The position numbers and the translations under genes are program-made. A DNA stretch of 64,000 nucleotides from Escarpia spicata (taxonomy: Eukaryota; Annelida; Polychaeta; Sabellida; Siboglinidae). The DNA lies in the NCBI GenBank assembly GCA_963995525.1, contig OZ023205.1, positions 44,715,204-44,779,203 on the forward strand. The letters run 5' to 3'. Below the pieces are notes generated by a model that saw only the letters and a program-made list of their open reading frames with translations, did not search any database and was not told the DNA's origin. Positions 1 to 12,015 of the stretch are shown here, piece by piece; position 1 is the stretch's first letter; each line of letters opens with the position of its first letter.

Positions 1-1100
1 AATAGATGCATTCAATCAGAAAATATACATTTATACTGGGCTAATCCCATCTCGAATATATACGAACGTTCGTTGAAGTCGAGACGCCGAGCTCAGAACA
101 CAATTAGAGCGGTGTATCTCGGCCGCACGAGTGATGATGCCGGGCACTTGACGATTGCCTTCGTACAACTGGAAGACGAAGCCGGGCAGTAGACGTTTAC
201 CGCCGGCCGCTACGAATTCGATCGAGAGGTCTTGCCCTGTCGCAAACGATCGAGAAGTCGGATGAACGGGTTCGCGCGAATGACGACGCCTGGCAGTATA
301 CGTTTACCGCCGGCCGCTGCGAGTCGCATTCGGTCAATCTTTCTGACGTTGTCGCTGTGAGACCGCTGTTCGAGGATGGCCCGTGCTGGGTGAGCGCGTC
401 GCGATTATCGCTCATCGACGCAAATACGTTGGGGCCAACCGGAACGTTGTCTCAATATACCGCTGACGTGGCGGCATGGCTTCTTCGAAGCTCGATCAAA
501 CAGTCACTCTGGACACTGAATATTACACAAACACAAAAGCTTGGGAACGTAACCCACGTTAACGATTCCCACCACGCTTTACGACTTGACTTGCCATTCT
601 CTTGGCAGCAGGGCAACCTGTCTCGTTCAACCCTGGATCTGTCCCAGTCCTTCGCCAGCGCCCAGATGGCGAAATGCGTACAACAAACGTTTATATAAGC
701 GGACCTAATTACACATCATATGACAGTTTTCCATCATTTCTATTGGCTAAAGCAATATACAATTCAAACTAAACATTGTGGAACACCCTCTAAGATTACA
801 GTGAAACCACCTGCTGGCCTAGAAATGCTAGCAACAGAATCCCACGCCCCATTGAGCGCATCTGCAACCGAGTTGCCGTAATTACGTAACCAAAGCGGTT
901 GGTCAACAATATGTCTATCTACTGGCTTGACCTTCCTCATTTCCCAAATTAAACCTCAGGCAAGTAGATTTAACCATCTAGAAATAGCAGAAATGCTACA
1001 ATGAGACAAAGATGCGCCTTGAACAGGAGATACCACTTCAAAACTGTTTGGAACCAGTTTGCAAACAGTTTGCAAGTAGACTATCAACTGCGATAAGCTT
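1..1100. other. GC-rich left edge and unassigned spacer
   Basis: No recognisable gene. Between about 120 and 330 there are two or three imperfect copies of a roughly 45-base GC-rich segment (around 168-232 and 271-325, both containing GTTTACCGCCGGCCGCT). An open frame at 357-698 (plus) matches no family I know and has no start context or neighbours to support it. The remainder to 1100 is featureless AT-rich sequence. Confidence 0.4.
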
Positions 1101-1206
1101 GGTAAGTACACATCTAGTATGACGAATACTGTTACATAACAAAGGGTTTGACCACACTATTACAGAGATAGCAGGTAGTTTGAGTAATTTAGCCGGTAAG
1201 TTCCTG
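1101..1206 (+). repeat. interspersed repeat family R1, copy 1
   Basis: About 106 bases beginning GGTAAGTAC and ending near GTAAGTTCCTG. Three further copies lie at 1941-2046, 34271-34380 and 34894-35002, all on the plus strand. The shared core includes GTTACATAACAAAGGGTTTG (variants) and a TTAGC.G.TAAGTTC block. The family carries no coding sequence and I do not know its name. Confidence 0.75.
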
Positions 1207-1940
1207 TCGTTCAACGTAGGCTTTAGCTCCTATGTTTTAACACGGGACAAATACACGGATGTGTTTCCAACACATAGAGCCTTGGTTCCCAGTTTGTGTC
1301 TGTGGGGAAAGATGATTTTACTCTGCAGTCCGTGATTGAATTTTATAATCTGCCGTCTGCGCATGTGTAGATTGTACTTTGAAGTCTGTGCGCGTTCGGC
1401 ACGCCCACCTGACCTTTCGGCACATTCACTAACTATATACTCTACAATCCATAAACTTTCGGCACGCCCACGTGACCTTTATGTTCCGTCGAACTGTTAT
1501 AAAAAGAAATTATACACATTACCAGATGTCTTCAGTGTATTTTAAACGGTTTTCTTTGCGCCCTTCGCTGCTGTTTTCGGAGGATTGGACTTCGTCTCTT
1601 ATCACCTGGGTCGGTGGTTTTATTGTTGCTTCTATTGGCACATTACAGCTGATTTTTGAAGATCTTCTTGATGTCTTTTCCAGTAATTCTATAACTCTCG
1701 GCTTGACATAAACACGGTATTGAGGTAGGAGAAACGATGAGTTTTCGGAGGCTTTCTTCGCGCCTTTTGTTGGTGTTTTTGGAGCTTTAAACGGACTTCT
1801 TGACGCCCTTTGGAGATGTTTTAGGAGACATATTCTTTCTTTTTATACCTATACCTCAAGTTGAAAACAAACGGTTCTTTTCAGAGCCAAACACCTTCTC
1901 ACAAAAGAGTATTAACTATGTCGATATTGATGCAAAGTCT
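1207..1940. other. spacer between R1 copies
   Basis: AT-rich sequence with short open frames only. Two copies of a TTCGGCACGCCCAC(C/G)TGACCTTT motif occur near 1397-1416 and 1459-1480. Nothing else is recognised. Confidence 0.4.
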
Positions 1941-2046
1941 GGTAAGTACAAATCTCGTATGTCGGATATTGTTACATAACAAAGGGTTTGACCAAAACAT
2001 TACACAGATACCGGTCAGTTTGAGTGATTTAGCAGATAAGTTCCTA
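1941..2046 (+). repeat. interspersed repeat family R1, copy 2
   Basis: Same family as 1101-1206, with the same start (GGTAAGTACA) and the same GTTACATAACAAAGGGTTTG block. It is followed by a short run of TATACCGGTTTATACCAG-type repeats, which also follow the copies near 34.4 and 35.1 kb, so the homologous unit is longer than the core. Confidence 0.75.
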
Positions 2047-2397
2047 TATTCTAATTCGTTACCAGATTATACCGGTTTATACCAGTTTATACCGGTTTGA
2101 TTATATCATGTGTTCGATATAGTTCTTACCAATCACTATGATTACGACCTAATCACTATAATAGCTTTGATATCATACAGGGCGCGCCGTGTCAAAGTTG
2201 GTCAGTTTTTCGATGACGTTTAATGATTGAGGAACGCTCATACGCACCATCTCTTCTGTGGAACATGGACGAAACAGGAATACCCAACGTCCAGAAACCT
2301 GGACATGTTGTTGCCACTAAGGGGTGCGGCAGGTTGGTGCGATGCCGAGCGGAGAGGGTGGTACAACGGTGGCTTTACATGTGCTTTGAATGCTGCG

Positions 2398-3052
2398 GGG
2401 AAATACACATCACCCTTCTTCATCTTCACCCGCAACAGGGGAACTACACACCACCCTTCTTCATCTTCACCCGCAACAGGGGAACTACACGTCACCCTTC
2501 TTCATCTTCACCCGCAAAAGGGGAAGTACACACCACCCTTCTTCATCTTCACCCGCAAAAGGGGAAGTACACACCACCCTTCTTCATATTCACCCGCAAA
2601 AGGGGAATTACACACCACCCTTCTTCATCATCACTCGCAACAGGGGAACTACACACCACCCTTCTTCATCTTCACCCGCAACATGGAAACTACACACTAC
2701 CCTTCTTCATCTTCACCCGCAACAGGGGAACTACCCACCACCCTTCTTCATCTTCACCCGCAACAGGGGAACTACACACCACCCTTCTTCATCTTCACCC
2801 GCAACAGGGGAACTACACTCCACCCTTCTTCATCTTCACCAGCAACAGGGGAACTACACTCCACCCTTCTTCATCTTCACCCGCAACAGGGGAACTACAC
2901 ACCACCCTTCTTCATCTTCACCCGCAACAGGGGAACTACACAGCACCTTTCCTCATCTTCACCCGCAACAGGGGAACTACACACCACCCTTCTTCATCTT
3001 CAACAGCAACAGGGGAACTACACACCACCCTTCTTCATTTCCCCAGCAAAAA
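2398..3052 (+). repeat. 41-bp minisatellite inside transposase, block 1
   Basis: About 16 copies of a 41-base unit (core GGGGAACTACACACCACCC, then TTCTTCATCTTCACCCGCAACA). The unit descends from the transposase codons for a YTPPFFIFTRKR-like segment, since the single-copy junctions on both sides encode it. Because 41 is not divisible by 3 and no frame has a stop, all three plus frames stay open and each reads as a 41-residue protein repeat. Confidence 0.92.
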
Positions 3053-3154
3053 GATGCAACCGCGGCTAATGGTTGGTACACCTCCACAATTGGTCGGGTA
3101 CTGCAGCCCCAACGGCTGGACGGACAGCGATCTGTTCCTGAAATGGCTGGAAAA

Positions 3155-3645
3155 AGGGGAATTACACACCACCCTTCTTCATCATCACTCGCAACAGGGG
3201 AACTACACACCACCCTTCTTCATCTTCACCCGCAACATGGAAACTACACACTACCCTTCTTCATCTTCACCCGCAACAGGGAAACTACCCACCACCCTTC
3301 TTCATCTTCACCCGCAACAGGGGAACTACACACCACCCTTCTTCATCTTCACCCGCAACAGGGGAACTACACTCCACCTTTCATCATCTTCACCCACAAC
3401 AGGGGAACTACACACCACCCTTCTTCATCTTCACCAGCAACAGGGGAACTACACTCCACCCTTCTTCATCTTCACCCGCAACAGGGGAACTACACACCAC
3501 CCTTCTTCATCTTCACCCGCAACAGGGGAACTACACAGCACCTTTCTTCATCTTCACCCGCAACAGGGGAACTACACACCACCCTTCTTCATCTTCAACA
3601 GCAACAGGGGAACTACACACCACCCTTCTTCATTTCCCCAGCAAA
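3155..3645 (+). repeat. 41-bp minisatellite inside transposase, block 2
   Basis: About 12 further copies of the same unit. Blocks 1 and 2 are separated by about 100 bases of transposase sequence (3053-3154) that is repeated after block 2 (about 3646-3750), so the array plus its downstream flank was duplicated as a higher-order unit. Confidence 0.92.
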
Positions 3646-4656
3646 AAGATGCAACCGCGGCTAATGGTTGGTACACCTCCACAATTGGTCGTGTACTGCA
3701 GCCCCAACGGCTGGACGGACAGCGATCTGTTCCTGAAATGGCTGGAACATTTTGTGGCATTCACCAAGTGCCCCAGGTAATTATCCTGGATGGCCATTAT
3801 AGTCACAAGACACTGGCTGCAGTGACGTACGCAAAAGAACACGGCATCCACATGATCACCCAGCCACGCCACTGTACCCACAGAATGCAGCCATTAGAGC
3901 GCACATTCTTTAAATCCTTGAAGAGCAACTACAACGCGGTCTCGGACAACTGGATGGTCTCGAATCACCGTAAGCGTATCACCTTCTACAACTTGGCAGA
4001 AATCTTTGGGAAGGCTTTCTCGATATCAGCCACATACGACAAAGCCGTGACAGCGTGTATGTGGACTCTGGCCATTTGATGCGAATGTATTCATGGATGA
4101 CAATGTCATCGCGTCTCATATGACGGAAGAAGCGATAGATGCCTTAGATCAGTCGGCAGCTACCAGCCGTACAAACAAAGCATCTTTAGCCCCGAGCACA
4201 GGCGGACCGTGTGTGACCACCCAAACCACTGGACTATCTGCGACCACCCACGCCTTCCAAACGTCTGGAACGTCCGGCCCACCTGATAAACCAGGTGGAA
4301 TACACGACACCATTCTTGTTTTACCCACAATCACAACATTGTCGCGCTCGCGGCATCGCATGAGAAAGACGGAGTCAGCAACTGTTATAACCTCTTCTCC
4401 TTCCAAGCGCCAGTTGGGAGGTCGACAGGAAGGCATGGGAAAGAGTACGGGGAAAGGTAAAGGGGAACAGACGGCAAAGAAAGGCATGACTCGTGCCAAA
4501 AGGTACACGAAAGTCGATGAAAGCAGCGATAAAGAGGAATGGCCTTGTTTGGTGTGTGGAGAACCATTCAGTAGCAGCCGACCACGACAGGTCTGGGTTC
4601 AGTGCCTAGAGTGCAAACAATGGGCTGACAGTGAATGCACACCAGGGCTCCGGTAA

Positions 4657-5982
4657 TTTGTGTGTCCTAACTATGAGTCAGATTGTGATTACGTCAGTAC
4701 AAGATGTTATGCAAGATGCTAATGATTCTCGGGCCTATGATGATGCAGATGCCAAAGCTGATGTGAGTTGTCAGTGATGAGTGTGTAACGATGATAGAAT
4801 GCGGCTTGTAATGACGATTGTAATTTTGTTGATCTTTGTGACGAGTGATGCCGATTGGTGATTATTTTTGCTCACGATGAATGGTAATTGTATAAATAAT
4901 TAACAAAATACATTGTTTTTATCGTTACAGCTGTTAAACATAATATTAGAGTCAGTAGGCTCCGGACAGTTTTACTCCATGCATGGGACAACATGGTTTT
5001 ATTGGAGCAACTTGCAATAACTTACATTTGGTTCCTCATTGTGTAGAGATATGTGTCCTACGCATGGAGTATGTGTATCTCAACACTACTACAACTCAAA
5101 TATGCATCGACAAGTCAAGCATACAAAAATACACAACTTTTCTCTTAGGGGACCCGCATGCCCCAGGTTACCCTACGGATTTACTTGATTACTTTTACAC
5201 TTATGCTTACGTGTAAACAACAGACCCATTCGCCGCGCAGGGTGAATAATCACACATCTTTCTCCTGGATATCTAAATTTCAATAAAATTTGGCAAGCAT
5301 AACTTGGTTATAACTGTTATAGTAAGCCCCTTAAAGTTCTGAATTACTTTGACCATCTCAATAATTAAGACACAATTCTGGTGACCATTTTGGTGTAAGA
5401 CCACATTGAGGATTCGTCCGCTATTACCGAGTGAAAGAGTGCCCTTGAAAATAGCATTTTGGTGTGATGTTTTAATTTTTTCGGGCACTCGTACGTGGGA
5501 CATGTTGGTCCAGTAAATACCGAAGATACTACTGCATTAGATTTTTCAATAGGTAGCAATAAATATGCCCTAGTCGCTCGCATATTCGCGCATTGGTTAT
5601 TTTGCAGAACGCACCAATATTTCAAAATCCGTTATCAGATTAGGGCGAAATTGAGGTATATCAGGTTTGGGTGGATTTTTCTGAAAAACGAGGTACGAGA
5701 ATTTCACGAATTATATATACAGCACTTGTGTCAATGAAGGTTAAATATGCTGTGAATTTTTTAAGAAGATTGTTAGAGAAACTTTTCAGGAAATAAAAGA
5801 AACCTTATAATGGCCACATGCCTAATATGCAACGTGGTCTTGCCCCTATTGTACTGTTACGCTTACCTAGGGTGAAGGTCTCCAACCTCAACTAACGCTT
5901 CGCGGCACTTTTAATACGAGACTCCCCATGCTGTAAGCGTGACATATACTTCATGAATGGCTCCATATGTTATATTCATATC
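4657..5982. other. unassigned spacer
   Basis: AT-rich sequence without a recognisable gene or repeat. Short open frames on both strands (for example 4983-5216 plus and 5365-5625 minus) look random. Confidence 0.5.
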
Positions 5983-6055
5983 GGCCGCGTGGCCTAATGG
6001 ATAAGGCGTCTGACTTCGAATCAGAAGATTGCGGGTTCGAGTCCCGTCGTGGTCA
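5983..6055 (+). tRNA. tRNA-Arg (anticodon UCG)
   Basis: A 73-nt cloverleaf without encoded CCA. The acceptor stem pairs GGCCGCG with CGTGGTC (two G-U pairs) and the discriminator is A. The D arm is TGGCCTAATGGATAAGGC (A box), the anticodon stem-loop is TCTGACTTCGAATCAGA with anticodon TCG, and the T arm GGGTTCGAGTCCC carries the B box. A T-run (TTTTTT) about 10 bases downstream can terminate RNA polymerase III. A second copy differing by one T-stem base is at 47226. Confidence 0.93.
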
Positions 6056-7737
6056 ACTTTAATGTTTTTTGTAATTTAGTTTGATCGGGATTAAATAAAT
6101 GTTACAAAATGCCCGTAGTCATAGACATAGAGCTCTCCTAATTCCACGTATTCGCAGGTACTGCCTAAATACCATCGTTTGATTGCCTTTCGCTACGTTG
6201 TGCCTTATTTCTGCGCAGTCGCGTTTCCTCTTATTGCTTGGACTGTCGTTCTTTCGAAAGTGCTATTTTAATAGTTTATATCAATTTGGTAGATTGACAC
6301 ACCGCCTGTCTGACGCTGGCAAGCACTGGTTCACTGACTGCCAGTCATTTGAACAGGAGATAATATAGCTTACAAACAGACTAGGTTGTTGTGTCAGTTT
6401 GTAAATACCCCTGAATCTGCTTCGTAGAAATATGTGGTGTATAAATAAATTTGATTTGATTTGATTTGGTGAAAATTTCATATAGGTCTAGATTTCGGAA
6501 ATGTAATTTTCAGAATTATTTTTCATATCATCGATTCTACAGGCACGCTCACTTCCTGGCAAAAGGCACGCAGCCGGACGAGAGCGGTTATACGAGACTA
6601 GCTCATATGACACAAAAATTATGATTGCCTATTTGGCAGTCATCTTGGATTAATGGTAACTGTATTGAATTCATGGATGCTTTCTTGAAACTGTTGTTGA
6701 TGTTAATAATACTGTTAACGCCAGTGACACTTACACATTTCTTCTTCGAAGTGGTGCGTTATTTTGGAGAATGATCTCAAAACCTGAGTGTGCCTCCGCT
6801 GTTGAGACAGCGGTTCGGTAATTTGTAAGATGTTTGACAATCGTTGGGGAGACAAAGTGAACACAGTTGTCAAACAAATCAGGATAAAGCCTAGCTTGCA
6901 AAAGGTGTAAAGAGAATCCGGGTTTATTTCGAAGCTTGGGTAATTTCGTTCACTTGCATATCGCTTCAGTTCATTCAGCCGAACGAACAATCTCAGCGAT
7001 GTAACTGCAGCGTTGGCGTGGCGGGATTCTTATCAGAGACTTCGAGGTGTTTTTTTTTAATGAATACATCTGTTGAGAATTGAAATACAAAGCGTTCCCC
7101 TGTCCTGAATACCACACTATTTATAAACGTGTATTATCTGCGTGCATAGACATCACTACTGCGTTGGCTGATGATCGATCACGTCATATCAAGTTGAACT
7201 TTTTGCGCAGACCCTACTAACATGCTGAATGATGAATGCTTTCCAAAGAAGTCGAGATGGTGTTCGATTGAACAGGTCTGCCTGGGAGGAAAGTGTAAAG
7301 CTCTTTGAGCAGTCCCAAGTACTGGCTACTGCGCTATATAATAATACAATTTATTAGTATAGCGCCCGAGTCAATCAGATTGCTCTCAGGCGCTTTACAT
7401 GCATGTACACGTAACTATTTAGAATTGTTTTATATATATAGAAACAAAAATCATTCTAAGATGTATACCATAAAAATAATAATAAAAAAATTCATTACAT
7501 AAATTATTAAACCTCCAGGTACAAACAATTAAAAATTATACGATAAGTATAAATAAATAAGTGAATTGAAATGTAATAAATAATGTTAAAATAATAATTA
7601 CATAAAATATAGGTAAGTGCATTTGATAAAGTCCACAAGATCATATTACAGAAACGCTATTCTAAAAAGGTGTGTTTTAAGAAGTATTTTGAAATGTGGC
7701 TGTGTCTTTACCATCCTGACACAGTCCGGCAGTCTGT
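6056..7737. other. spacer with short retroelement tails
   Basis: No gene. A tract reading AAATAAATTTGATTTGATTTGATTTG at about 6443-6468 looks like the 3' microsatellite tail of a plus-strand LINE or SINE. Around 7310-7400 a segment with TATAATAATACAATTTATTAGTATAGCGCC and a closing GCGCTTTACA resembles the tail of an invertebrate SINE. Neither can be assigned to a family by eye. Confidence 0.35.
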
Positions 7738-8790
7738 TTCATAGACCGGCTGCCGCAAAACAGCGATCGCTGTGAGTGGCCGTCTGCGAAGCTGGTGTAC
7801 CAGTCTGGAAGGAGGTTACTGTCTGAGAGTAAGTTCCGGTTCCGTTTTGTGTATTGCGCATGCGCTTGTACATGTCAAAGGTTAGCGCCTTCTTTCGGCC
7901 CGCAGCTGTACGGTCTGGAAGTAAGGTCCGGTCTAAGGGTAAGTTCCGGTTCTGTTTTGCGTACACACTGTACATGTCAAAGGTTAGCGCCTATTTTTGG
8001 CCAGCGTAAACACGGTGTTTGCCGAAACATAGTTTACGTTAATGATACGGTTACTTTTGTAATTGTTAGTATACAAAACAAAACCTCATAATTAGCATAA
8101 CTTGAAATTATTTAAAAAAATGTATTTTATTTTGATGTCACTGTCTCAGAGCTGCAGTTTTCAGCAATGTTTATGAGCATAGCGGGTTTTGTGGTAGACA
8201 CAAATCTCCGCATTTTAAATGACACATCTCCGTCAGTTTGGCATGTATGAAGCTGACATTTTGTGTGTGATCTACTTGTAAGTCATGACATAAGATGTGC
8301 CTGTAGACAGTGTAGTTCACTGTTCAGCATCGTTGGGGGGGGGGGGGGGGGGGGGCAAGTAGGTCACTGGAGTAACGATCGCTACAGCAAACGAAACATT
8401 ATTAATTATGTAACTCAGTTGCCGGGTGCGTCGAGCAAGGGTCAAAATTGATCGGTCACCTGAGGTCAGGTTGCTTACCGCGATGTAACCCGCATACTTC
8501 TGGCACGCGGTCAAAGTTGATCGGTCAGCTGAGGTCACATAGCTCACCGCGGGTCGCATTTGACGTACTGCACTTGCGCGAGCATGCGCATACGCAAAAC
8601 GGAACCGGAACTTATTCTCAGACTGGAACGACCTTCCAGACCGGTGCAACGGCACTGGTAATAACGGCAAAGACGCAGATCTCAGTTGCCGATTCGGTTG
8701 ATGTCGGTTCAGTAACTCCGCGAGATAACTCGGTGCTAGGTCATGCATCACATGATATGTGGACCCCAATTTCGATGCACAATTTCTTAA
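7738..8790 (-). repeat. repeat cluster with LINE C-terminus fragment and inverted copies
   Basis: A segment of about 75 bases (around 7797-7872), partly repeated at 7897-7990, recurs inverted at about 8570-8650; the shared core is CGGAACCGGAACTTA(C/T)TCTCAG. On the minus strand 8690-8769 encodes a peptide like the C-terminal end of L2-type reverse transcriptases (APSYLAELLNRHQPNRQLRS). Between the arms lie a run of about 22 G (8336-8357) and two copies of a GATCGGTCA(C/G)CTGAGGTCA motif (near 8449 and 8519). This is a rearranged retroelement remnant. Confidence 0.55.
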
Positions 8791-9890
8791 TAGATTATTT
8801 TGAATAAATGTGATGGAACAACTTAAGATTACTTAATCATTAATAATGTGATTGTATGCTCGATATGTGAACTTTTAAAAAGGGGTACACATGTTTGGCA
8901 CCAATCTCGTAGGTAGGGGGTTCCATATTTCGCTCACCAGTTTATCCAGCATCCACCAGCAAAACGTGTCCGAACTGCAGTTCAGGCATACAAATGTGCC
9001 ACAACGTGAGACCTAGAAAGCGCGTATGCATGCAGAGATTGTAAAATCGCATCAGTGAGTTTCTCAACTTGTGCTTCAATGTTTATCAATGTCCGACCAA
9101 GAATGGTACTCTCCATTGTAAGACTGCACGCAAACTGTTCGATATACGCTTAATAATGAAGGTAGCAGGAAAAAAAAAACTTTCATCGCATGTTATTGGT
9201 GCTGTTTGCTCTAGTATAGGCTGCGTCGCTCATTTGTTGAAATACGATCGTGTCCGCCTCTTCACGTGTCATTTGAAGATCATCATCTTTGTCAGAACAC
9301 CATGATATGTTATATGGGAACAGACTCGCTATGACGAAGTTGTGTTTGGCTGGTTGCATTTCAGTTTGTCACTTTTTCGAGCAACTGCTGACAAGTTACG
9401 TATATCAACTGAACTTTGTTTTCAGTCACCGTCAGTACAACTTTCTGTGCGGATGTGAAGTAAGAGGAATTAATCTGCGTCGGCCGCTGGCATGCTGACT
9501 TGGTCCCGGTGTTGATGCTACGTCATAATACCTATTGCTTGTATGATATACAACTCCTTCGGCGGTTTTCTTAAGCACGTAGCAGCAGCAACTGTTTGTG
9601 AAATCTTCCGTTGTTCCCTTATTAGGCCAATGTATGATCCACAGGATGGCACGTCAGTAGTAAGTGTGTTCTCAGTATCCATCCGGAATAAAAGATCAAA
9701 GGGTTTAGGATCAGTCATTCCTGAGGATTCCTACTAGTAAAAAATTGTGATTAATGACCTGTCATGTAAGTGTATAGTGCTGACCTCTTGTGGTAATGTG
9801 TAATGTTATAATAACGTACACAGTAGCGCCTCTTGTGAAAGAAAGAATAGTACGTTCAGGCAAGTATTCAGACACTATAGTTCAGTGGAT
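8791..9890. other. unassigned spacer
   Basis: No recognisable gene or repeat; the short open frames on both strands have no family resemblance. Confidence 0.45.
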
Positions 9891-9945
9891 GGTGGTATAT
9901 ATAACGTAGATAGTGGTATCGTCGCTTAAAGAAGCAAGACCGGTG

Positions 9946-10394
9946 ATGGAGAAACGTCTGTACGAAATGGCCAGCCAGTTGCAGAAAGCCGGTAATGTGG
10001 ATACGGCTATACATTTAGGTGGATCGACCTCCTTCCTGTCGAATTTCTTCCCGTGCCGAGTCGAGGCGTACGGCTGGGTGTTCAGGTCGGTCGAGCACGC
10101 ATACCAGTTTAGAAAGGCGATGTTTAAGGAAGACGAAGAATGCGCGAAGTATATCAAAGAGGCGTGGTCGGCTTATATAGCGAAGCGAAGAAGCTACATC
10201 ATCACGAAAAAGAGAACGGGGGACGAATGGGACGCCGTTAAGGTCGAGTGTATGAAGGCTCTGTTGATGGCTAAGTTCGGAGCGTCGAAAAGTTGAGAGA
10301 CGGCCTGTTGGCTACCGGGGACGTCGAATTGGTGAAGTGGGTGCCGTCGAAAGAGGTCTTTTGGGGTTGCGACTTCGGAGGCAGAGAGGGTCAA
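9946..10394 (+). pseudogene. NADAR (YbiA-like) domain gene, frameshifted
   Basis: The frame from the ATG at 9946 carries the NADAR signature FLSNFFPCRVEAYG, then VEHAYQFRKA, then an ALLMAKF block. After an early stop near 10296 a different frame continues with LLATGD and a VFWG motif, which are the family's C-terminal landmarks. The final G-x-N-x-LG-x-LM block is degraded. NADAR proteins bind or hydrolyse ADP-ribose-type linkages; some remove ADP-ribose from guanine in DNA. A TATATATAA box at 9896-9904 sits about 45 bases before the ATG, the same spacing as the polymerase gene of the Polinton 5 kb away. Its GC-rich codons differ from the local AT-rich sequence. It is a homologue, not a copy, of the NADAR gene at 29924-30496, and is probably a captured viral gene relic; a decayed host gene is the alternative. 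Confidence 0.75.
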
Positions 10395-10639
10395 AACTAT
10401 AAAACAGAAATTGGGTTATGCTCATACACCTATTTTTTCTTTCTGTGTAATAATTTTTGAACTTCAAGTGACTAGTGATACGTAATGCTAATGAAATTTG
10501 GATTGTCAACTATTAATTTGTTTACCTAAGCTTCACCATTATCGTCGTAATCATCATCACTAATTTCGTTTTCTTCCCCATTATCAATCAACATCTTCCC
10601 ACCATAATCATCACTATCACCATCATCATCACCATCATC

Positions 10640-12015
10640 TTAAATGTTTTGATATCGTAAAGGAAGCTAATGCAAATACTTCAAAAGTGTTACAGAGCGA
10701 CAAAGAACAAGGAGATCTTGTAACTACTCTTGCCAGACAATTCTGGACACGTTTAAGTATTGAAATATCCTTGCTAGCGATATTATAAAGGTGGGAATTG
10801 CAAAAGTCAAGTCTGCTGCTAACAAGCGCAGTTGTAATTGTCTTAGCAACAGAAAATGACATATGCCGGCGAATACGGCGAAGATCATGAATATGCTAAA
10901 AAACAGCACCGACACGTTTCAGATATGTGTTGTCAGAAATTTAATTTACTATCAACGACCACTCCTGATTAGAAAAGCCTATAGGAAACAAACGTCAATG
11001 CCATGCTGCATTGGAGTACCAATAATGATGAATTCAATTTTATTTGCATTTGATTTCAGTTTACTGTCAATCATCCAGTGGAAGATATCTTGGAGGCAAT
11101 CACTAAGTTTGTTAAAGGAGCGATTTGTATCCGGGGTAGCCAATGAAATGTAGATCTGAGTATGATCAGCATAAAGATGATGATCCAACTTATGTCTTTG
11201 TATAACAGAGCTTAATGGCGTGGTGTAAAGAGTATAAAACAAAGGCAACCGAAAAGCCATTCCCAATCTTTATTGTTTGGTATCTATCAGTTAGATATGA
11301 AGAAAACCAGCTTAGAGCTGTGCCAGATATGCCGTACCACTTTAATATGCGTCCAATGAGAATGTTGTAATCAATCGTGTCAAAAGCGGCAGAGAGATCT
11401 AGTAAGGTAAGTGCAGTCATTTTACCATTATTAATGTTCAAGTTAATGCCATTGTGAACCTTTAAGAGGGCAGTCTCTGTTGAATGAAACTATCTATATG
11501 CTGATTATGACACATTTGTTAAGACATTTGTGCTAATGTGAGACCTTAGCCGAATCTCTATAACCTATTATAGTATTTTGGAAATAAAACTGAGTTTATA
11601 AATATGTATATAACTGCTTAGGTCTTGTTTAGGCAGATATGACTTCTTAAGAAGTGGAGTGACATGGACGTATTTGAAATCATCAGGAAAACAGCCAGAG
11701 CAAAGTGATGCATTTATTTGTTATAGGTCCAATTAATGTATAGACATGCCTTTAGCAGTATTGCTGGAAATGGATCAACTTCACAAGACTTATTTGGGGA
11801 GAACGTATATATTTTCCTAACTTCATCAAATGCTGCAGGTTCAAGTGATACACGTAGAGAATTTACTTATGGAGAATCCACATTGACATTACTTAGTGTA
11901 TGACCTGGGAAAGCTGAACGAATAACAATGATTTTATTCTTAAAGTGACTAGAGAACGAGTCACATAGAGACTTAATTGGTACATGATCAGGTAGCGATG
12001 GAGCAGTCTGTGTAG
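10640..12015 (-). pseudogene. L2-like LINE reverse transcriptase fragment
   Basis: On the minus strand, in order, one reads a KSCEVDPFPAILLKAC block and a DDFKYVHVTPLLKK block (11600-11900), the LDLSAAFDTIDYNIL motif (11190-11441), LYADHTQIY (10979-11266, where the catalytic YADD has become YADH) and the C-terminal LVSSRLDFCNSHLYNI and LKRVQNCLARVVTRS blocks (10635-10862). This order is that of an L2/CR1-group ORF2. Multiple frameshifts and loss of the second catalytic Asp make it inactive. A CAT/ATC-rich microsatellite at about 10545-10640 flanks it. Confidence 0.85.

Larger units (their letters stand above)
2180..4656 (+). pseudogene. pogo/Tigger-like (DDE_1, CENP-B-type) transposase pseudogene
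   Basis: The frame beginning near 2223 contains NMDETGIPNVQKPGHVVATKG, the first catalytic Asp block of the DDE_1 family. After a long repeat block come GWTDSDLFLKWLEHF, then ILDGHYSH (second Asp), then H-C-T-H-R-MQPLE followed by FFKSLK, where the family normally has QPLD, so the third acidic residue is Glu. A one-base shift near 4055 moves the frame to WPFDANVFMDDN and a Ser/Thr/Lys-rich tail ending in a Cys cluster (CLVCGEPF...CLECKQW...C) typical of the C-terminal zinc finger of these proteins. The N-terminal DNA-binding domain is missing, only a short match (ARRVKVGQFFDDV) being visible just upstream in another frame. The centre is disrupted by the 41-bp minisatellite. It cannot make an active transposase. 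Confidence 0.85.

Noticed and set aside
2398..3645. Possible CRISPR-like array
   Set aside because: The units are contiguous without spacers, derive from transposase codons, and the genome is eukaryotic.
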